NCBI GenBank assembly: GCA_946404295.1
Contig: CAMJDE010000010.1
Coordinates: forward strand, 1 to 16,888
Length of the DNA: 16,888 nt
Direction: 5' to 3'
DNA from: an uncultured Clostridia bacterium
GTDB taxonomy: Bacteria; Bacillota; Clostridia; Oscillospirales; CAG-272
A program made the translations under genes and the position numbers. Positions within the stretch are counted from its first letter, which is position 1, and each line of letters begins with the position of its first letter. Below are positions 13,772-16,888 of the stretch, piece after piece. The notes below the pieces were generated by a model, which had not been told where the DNA came from, did no database searches, and saw only the letters and a program-made list of their open reading frames with translations.

Positions 13772-14320
13772 TTAGTAGTTCTCCGCGGTGATCTCGAAAT
13801 ACGCCTGCGGATGCGCGCAGACCGGGCAGACCTCGGGGGCTTTCTCGCCGACGACGATATGCCCGCAGTTGCGGCACTCCCAGACCTTCACGCTGCTCTT
13901 TTTGAACACTTCCTGCGTTTCGATATTCCGGAGCAGGGCGCGGTAGCGTTCCTCGTGCCGACGTTCGATCGCGGCGACCCCGCGGAACTTCGCGGCGAGT
14001 TCCGGGAAGCCCTCGGCTTCCGCGGTCTTCGCAAATCCCTCGTACATATCGGTCCACTCAAAGTTCTCGCCGTCCGCGGCGGCGCCGAGATTTTCGGCGG
14101 TGTCGCCGATCCCCGAGAGTTCCTTGAACCAGAGTTTGGCGTGCTCTTTCTCGTTGTCCGCCGTCTTGAGAAACAGATCGGCGATCTGCTCAAAACCCTC
14201 TTTTTTCGCTTTCGAGGCGAAATAGGTGTACTTGTTCCGCGCCATCGACTCCCCGGCGAACGCCGCCTCGAGGTTCTTTTCGGTTTGGGTTCCCGCGTAC
14301 TTGTTTTTTCCGTTTGCCAT
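13772..14320 (-). CDS. rbr: Rubrerythrin
   Basis: A 182-aa cytoplasmic peroxide-scavenging protein of anaerobes. The N-terminal four-helix di-iron domain shows the expected carboxylate and His ligands: Glu24 in AFAGESMARNKY, the first Glu-x2-His (Glu57-His60 in NEKEHAKLW), the YEGFAKTAEAEGF helix (93-105) and the second Glu-x2-His (Glu119-His122 in AIERRHEERY). The C-terminal rubredoxin-like domain has CRNC, then CPVC about 12 residues later, and ends HPQAYFEITAENY. Length and order are standard. It reduces hydrogen peroxide with electrons from NAD(P)H via a rubredoxin or oxidoreductase. AAAGGAG lies 8 nt before the ATG. A strong promoter at 14365-14393 drives it. The hairpin array behind it separates it from a co-directional nitroreductase. 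Confidence 0.95.
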   Translation of the reverse strand: MANGKNKYAGTQTEKNLEAAFAGESMARNKYTYFASKAKKEGFEQIADLFLKTADNEKEHAKLWFKELSGIGDTAENLGAAADGENFEWTDMYEGFAKTAEAEGFPELAAKFRGVAAIERRHEERYRALLRNIETQEVFKKSSVKVWECRNCGHIVVGEKAPEVCPVCAHPQAYFEITAENY

Positions 14321-14364
14321 TTCGGTTTCTCCTTTTCAATAATAGGGCGTTTCGTCCCGTCTCC

Positions 14365-14393
14365 ATCATACCACAAAAACCTCTTTTTGTCAA
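14365..14393 (-). promoter_or_regulatory. Rubrerythrin promoter
   Basis: On the - strand TTGACA (14393-14388), 17-bp spacer, TATGAT (14370-14365). No PerR-type operator is obvious. Confidence 0.85.
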
Positions 14394-14439
14394 TTCTTTT
14401 CCGCGCCGCAAGCGTCTGCCGCGCCATTCGCGGAGCCGC

Positions 14440-14580
14440 CAAGGGCGGCGAGAATTCATGACGCGGAGCGTCAATTCATCGGAAAACGAATGAATTGCGG
14501 GCAAACCCGCGTGAATTGCCGCAGGCGGCGTGAATTGCACCTACGGTGCATGAATTGAACGGCAAAGCCGTTCATAAAGC
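14440..14580. repeat. Hairpin array 3, linker TGAATT, about 20-nt period
   Basis: AATTCA at 14453 and 14473, then its reverse complement TGAATT at 14491, 14512, 14531 and 14551, with steps close to 20 nt. Between them sit hairpins GACGC/GCGTC, CGGG/CCCG, CCGC/GCGG, GCACC/GGTGC and AACGGC/GCCGTT. It lies between the divergent rubrerythrin and aldose epimerase promoters. Confidence 0.85.
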
Positions 14581-14614
14581 GCCGCGCGGGGCGCGGGATT
14601 TTTGCAAAGGGGGC

Positions 14615-14643
14615 TTTACTTTTTGCGGCGGGGGGAGTATAAT
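14615..14643 (+). promoter_or_regulatory. Promoter of the aldose 1-epimerase gene
   Basis: TTTACT (14615-14620), 17-bp spacer, TATAAT (14638-14643). The -35 box is weak, the -10 perfect; AAGGCGG at 14662-14668 is the ribosome binding site. Confidence 0.65.
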
Positions 14644-14676
14644 GGAAGCAATACAGGTTGAAAGGCGGATACACAG

Positions 14677-15687
14677 ATGAAAAAACGGGTTTTCGGCGTT
14701 TTGCCGAGCGGGACCGAGATCGAGGAATACACCCTCTCGGACGGGACGGCGGAGGCGTCGATCATCACTTTCGGCGGGGCGATCACCCGCTTCGTCGTCG
14801 ACGGGATCGACGTGGTGCTCGGGTTCCCGACGCTCGAGGATTATTTTGAGGATCACTCGCACCAGGGCGCGCTGATCGGGCGGTACGGAAACCGCATCGC
14901 GAAGGGGCGCTTCACCCTGAACGGGATCGAATACAAACTGGCGAAAAACAACGGGAACAACCACCTGCACGGCGGGGTGATCGGCTTTGACCGGAAGGTC
15001 TGGGGGGTCGCGGCGGCGGACGACGCGTCGCTGACTCTGACCCTTCACGCCGACGATATGGAAGAGGGGTATCCCGGGAATCTCGACGTCAAGGTGACCT
15101 ACAAAGTGAAGGACTACGCCCTCTCGATCGAGTACGAGGCGAAGTCGGACAAGGACACGGTCTGCAACCTGACCAACCACTCCTATTTCAACCTCAACGG
15201 GTGCGGGTCGGGGGACGTACTGAACCACGTGGCGCGCATCTTCGCCGACGCCTACACCGAGGTGGACGACGAACTGATCCCGACCGGGGTGCGTCCCGAC
15301 GTGACGGGGACGGCGTTCGATTTCCGCACACCCCACGCGATCGGCGAACGCATCGCCGAAACCGGGAACGGATACGACCATAACTTCATTCTTTCGTCAA
15401 AACCCCCCTTCCCCATCGCGGGTTACACCCTACCCCCCGCCGCCGTCGTGACGGGAGACGCCCTGCAGATGACGGTCTACACCGATCAGCCCTGCGTGCA
15501 GTTCTACACGGCGAACTTTCTCTCGGGCGACCGTCCGCGGCTGAAGGGCGGAGCCGTCAAGCACAAACACGGCGCCTTCTGCCTTGAAACGCAGGAAGAG
15601 CCCGACAGTCCCAACCGCGGGCGGGCGATCCTCAAGGCGGGCGAGACCTACCACACCGTGACGGTGTACGAAGTCAAACCGAGATGA
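14677..15687 (+). CDS. galM: Aldose 1-epimerase (galactose mutarotase)
   Basis: A 336-aa cytoplasmic enzyme that interconverts alpha and beta anomers of galactose, glucose and similar sugars before the Leloir pathway. The family motifs are complete: GRYGNRIAKGRF (about 69-80), NNHLHGG with His96 and His98, NLTNHSYFNLNG with the catalytic acid His168, GNGYDHNF near 230, and FCLETQEEPDSPN with the catalytic base Glu304. Length is normal and there is no signal peptide. The start is fixed by AAGGCGG 8 nt before ATG 14677. It stands alone, without other galactose genes nearby, divergent from rubrerythrin. Its TGA stop lies inside the first linker-like element of hairpin array 4. A related YeaD-type sugar-phosphate epimerase is less likely given the full galM motif set. 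Confidence 0.93.
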   Translation: MKKRVFGVLPSGTEIEEYTLSDGTAEASIITFGGAITRFVVDGIDVVLGFPTLEDYFEDHSHQGALIGRYGNRIAKGRFTLNGIEYKLAKNNGNNHLHGGVIGFDRKVWGVAAADDASLTLTLHADDMEEGYPGNLDVKVTYKVKDYALSIEYEAKSDKDTVCNLTNHSYFNLNGCGSGDVLNHVARIFADAYTEVDDELIPTGVRPDVTGTAFDFRTPHAIGERIAETGNGYDHNFILSSKPPFPIAGYTLPPAAVVTGDALQMTVYTDQPCVQFYTANFLSGDRPRLKGGAVKHKHGAFCLETQEEPDSPNRGRAILKAGETYHTVTVYEVKPR

Positions 15688-15814
15688 TCGCCCTTCGGGC
15701 GAAATGATATATTGCCTGTCGGCAATTTGATATACGCGGCTTTCCGCGTATGATATCCCGCGCGGCGTTTTGCCGCGCGGGATGATTTATTGCGCAGGCG
15801 GCGCAATATGATAA
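15684..15814. repeat. Hairpin array 4, linker TGATAT
   Basis: TGATAT at 15705, 15728 and 15751, with variants TGATTT (15783) and TGATAA (15809). The galM stop TGATCG is a likely first member. Hairpins between: CGCCC/GGGCG, TTGCC/GGCAA, CGCGG/CCGCG, CCCGCGCGGC/GCCGCGCGGG and TTGCGC/GCGCAA. It lies between convergent genes and runs into the terminator at 15813. Confidence 0.82.
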
Positions 15815-15850
15815 CGAAGCGATCCCCGCATCCGCGGGGATCGCTTCGTT
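15813..15850. terminator. Bidirectional terminator between galM and the secreted-protein gene
   Basis: Perfect 17-bp stem AACGAAGCGATCCCCGC/GCGGGGATCGCTTCGTT with a 4-nt loop. T-tracts are short on both sides (TTTG on +, TTAT on -). Its position between convergent genes fits two-way termination. Confidence 0.7.
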
Positions 15851-15872
15851 TGCGTGGGTGGGCGCGCCTGGA

Positions 15873-16888
15873 TCAGTTGCCGCGCGTATAGGTCGCGGAC
15901 ACGTCGTCGACGAAGATCAGGGCGTGCGTCCGCATCTGCGGAGCAAAGCGGATCTTCAAGGTGGATTCGTCCCGGAAAAGGAGCGTTCCGGACGTGATCG
16001 ACGAATAGTCGTCGTTCGCGTAGAAGCAGGACGAGGTTCCGAAGTATTCGCCGTCGACGTAAATATCGACGTGGAACCGTGCGTCGCTATTCCCGAGGTT
16101 CTTGACGGTCACGCGGAAGGTGAAGTCGTACCAGGTGTCGAACGCGAAGGTCCGGGTTTGCCCGTCGGGCGACTCGGTCAGGGTCGTCGCGGTGTTCTTC
16201 CCGACGACGAACTTGTAGCCGGACGGGGTATTGGAGCCGGTATCGAACCGGAGCGTCGGCATCCAGAACGGCGTATTGCCGCACATAAAACGCATCTGCA
16301 TCAGGTTACGGTGGTTGTTGGTACCCGTGGCGTTATTGCCGAAGCGCGACGCGCTTGAAACGTTGAGCCTCATACCGATCTCGAGGATCGCCGTGTCGTC
16401 CCACTCGGGAATCTCGGTCACGGGGAGCGTAAGCATCCCGCCGGTGACGTTTGTTTCGGTGTCTTTACTGATTTCGAGTACGCGATTGCCCGCGTTCCCC
16501 GTTTCCTCAACCACCTCGAACGTCGTCCCGGGCTGGACGCTCTCGACCGCCCCCGCGGGAAGCGAACCGATCGCGTCGTCGGTGAAACCGTTGAAGTCGT
16601 CGGCGTGAGAGTAGGTCGCCCGGATATCGTCGACGTAGATCAGGGCGTGCGTTCTTGCCAACGGCTGGAAGCGAACGCGCACGGTCTTTCCCTCTTCAAA
16701 GTTGATGGTGCCCGAAGTGAAAGACGAATCATCGTCCTCGGCGAAGAAGCAGACCGACGTGCCGAAGTAGTCGCCGTTGACGTAGATCTTCGCCTCGAAC
16801 AAGGCGCCGACCGAGCCGAACTGCCGGATGGTGATCCGGAAGGTGAAATCGTACCAGGTATCGAAGGCAAACAGTTTGTCTTTGTCGT
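15873..16888 (-). CDS. C-terminal part of a large secreted repeat protein (5' end outside window)
   Basis: The frame is open from the window edge to TGA at 15873-15875, giving at least 337 residues; no start is visible because a TTG at 16802 lies within a continuous domain. Two homologous units are seen. Each has FAFDTWYDFTFR, an IYVNGDYFGTS or IYVDGEYFGTS strand, a Cys-Phe-acidic stretch, FTSGT or ITSGT, and RTHALI(Y/F)VDD followed by ATY. A linker with NRVLEISKDTETNVTG and another beta-rich stretch join them. The pattern suggests a concanavalin-like jelly-roll fold, often carbohydrate- or surface-binding. It ends at ATYTRGN without an anchor. The rest of the gene, including any signal peptide, lies to the right. 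It resembles the 483- and 727-aa proteins in style (YVDG strands) but not clearly in sequence. Confidence 0.75.
   Translation of the reverse strand, partial: DKDKLFAFDTWYDFTFRITIRQFGSVGALFEAKIYVNGDYFGTSVCFFAEDDDSSFTSGTINFEEGKTVRVRFQPLARTHALIYVDDIRATYSHADDFNGFTDDAIGSLPAGAVESVQPGTTFEVVEETGNAGNRVLEISKDTETNVTGGMLTLPVTEIPEWDDTAILEIGMRLNVSSASRFGNNATGTNNHRNLMQMRFMCGNTPFWMPTLRFDTGSNTPSGYKFVVGKNTATTLTESPDGQTRTFAFDTWYDFTFRVTVKNLGNSDARFHVDIYVDGEYFGTSSCFYANDDYSSITSGTLLFRDESTLKIRFAPQMRTHALIFVDDVSATYTRGN

Overview
The window looks like a chromosomal piece of an uncultured anaerobic Clostridia-type Firmicute, probably from a gut community. The reasons are strong AGGAG ribosome binding sites, textbook sigma-A promoters with 17-bp spacers, a rubrerythrin (an anaerobe's peroxide defence), and large secreted proteins carrying the Cys-x2-Cys modules common in gut Clostridia. 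Most genes are GC-rich, but the small genes at 620-1882 are clearly AT-richer. No rRNA, tRNA, CRISPR array, transposase or integrase is visible.

Region 1 (1-3040) is accessory DNA. A structured repeat at 1-420 recurs at about 2143-2590, with 377 bp perfectly identical (1-377 = 2168-2544). Between the copies sits a compact four-gene operon with its own promoter and an upstream terminator: a small charged protein, a DUF3990-type ADP-ribosyltransferase-like protein, a small acidic protein and a DUF3791-type protein. This looks like a toxin-antitoxin-like module. Right of the second copy, a near-consensus promoter (2686-2714) drives a predicted hairpin RNA of about 72 nt ending in a T-tract, followed by gene-less sequence and a strong terminator at 3012-3039.

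Region 2 (3084-7960, + strand) is a metabolic cluster: an octopine/nopaline-dehydrogenase family protein, an EamA/DMT exporter, a CapA-like metallophosphatase-fold protein and an M20D-type amidohydrolase. The last three genes overlap or nearly touch. Opine synthesis, export and hydrolysis is a plausible but unproven theme.

Region 3 (8364-12733, - strand) encodes two related exported proteins, a 483-aa lipoprotein and a 727-aa secreted protein. They share a roughly 240-residue domain (one copy in the first, two in the second) and TTTGCATA-like motifs upstream of their promoters. A 42-aa peptide gene follows the larger one with only a 28-nt gap.

Region 4 (12856-16888) holds rubrerythrin and a nitroreductase (both -), an aldose 1-epimerase (+), and the 3' end of a further large secreted repeat protein (-).

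The most unusual feature is a set of four intergenic arrays of short perfect hairpins. Within each array the hairpins are separated by a constant linker, and the linker differs between arrays: GTGATGT (7957-8114), GCGATAT and its reverse complement (13538-13770), TGAATT (14440-14580) and TGATAT (15684-15814). They lie in convergent, co-directional and divergent contexts. I know of no described function for them.
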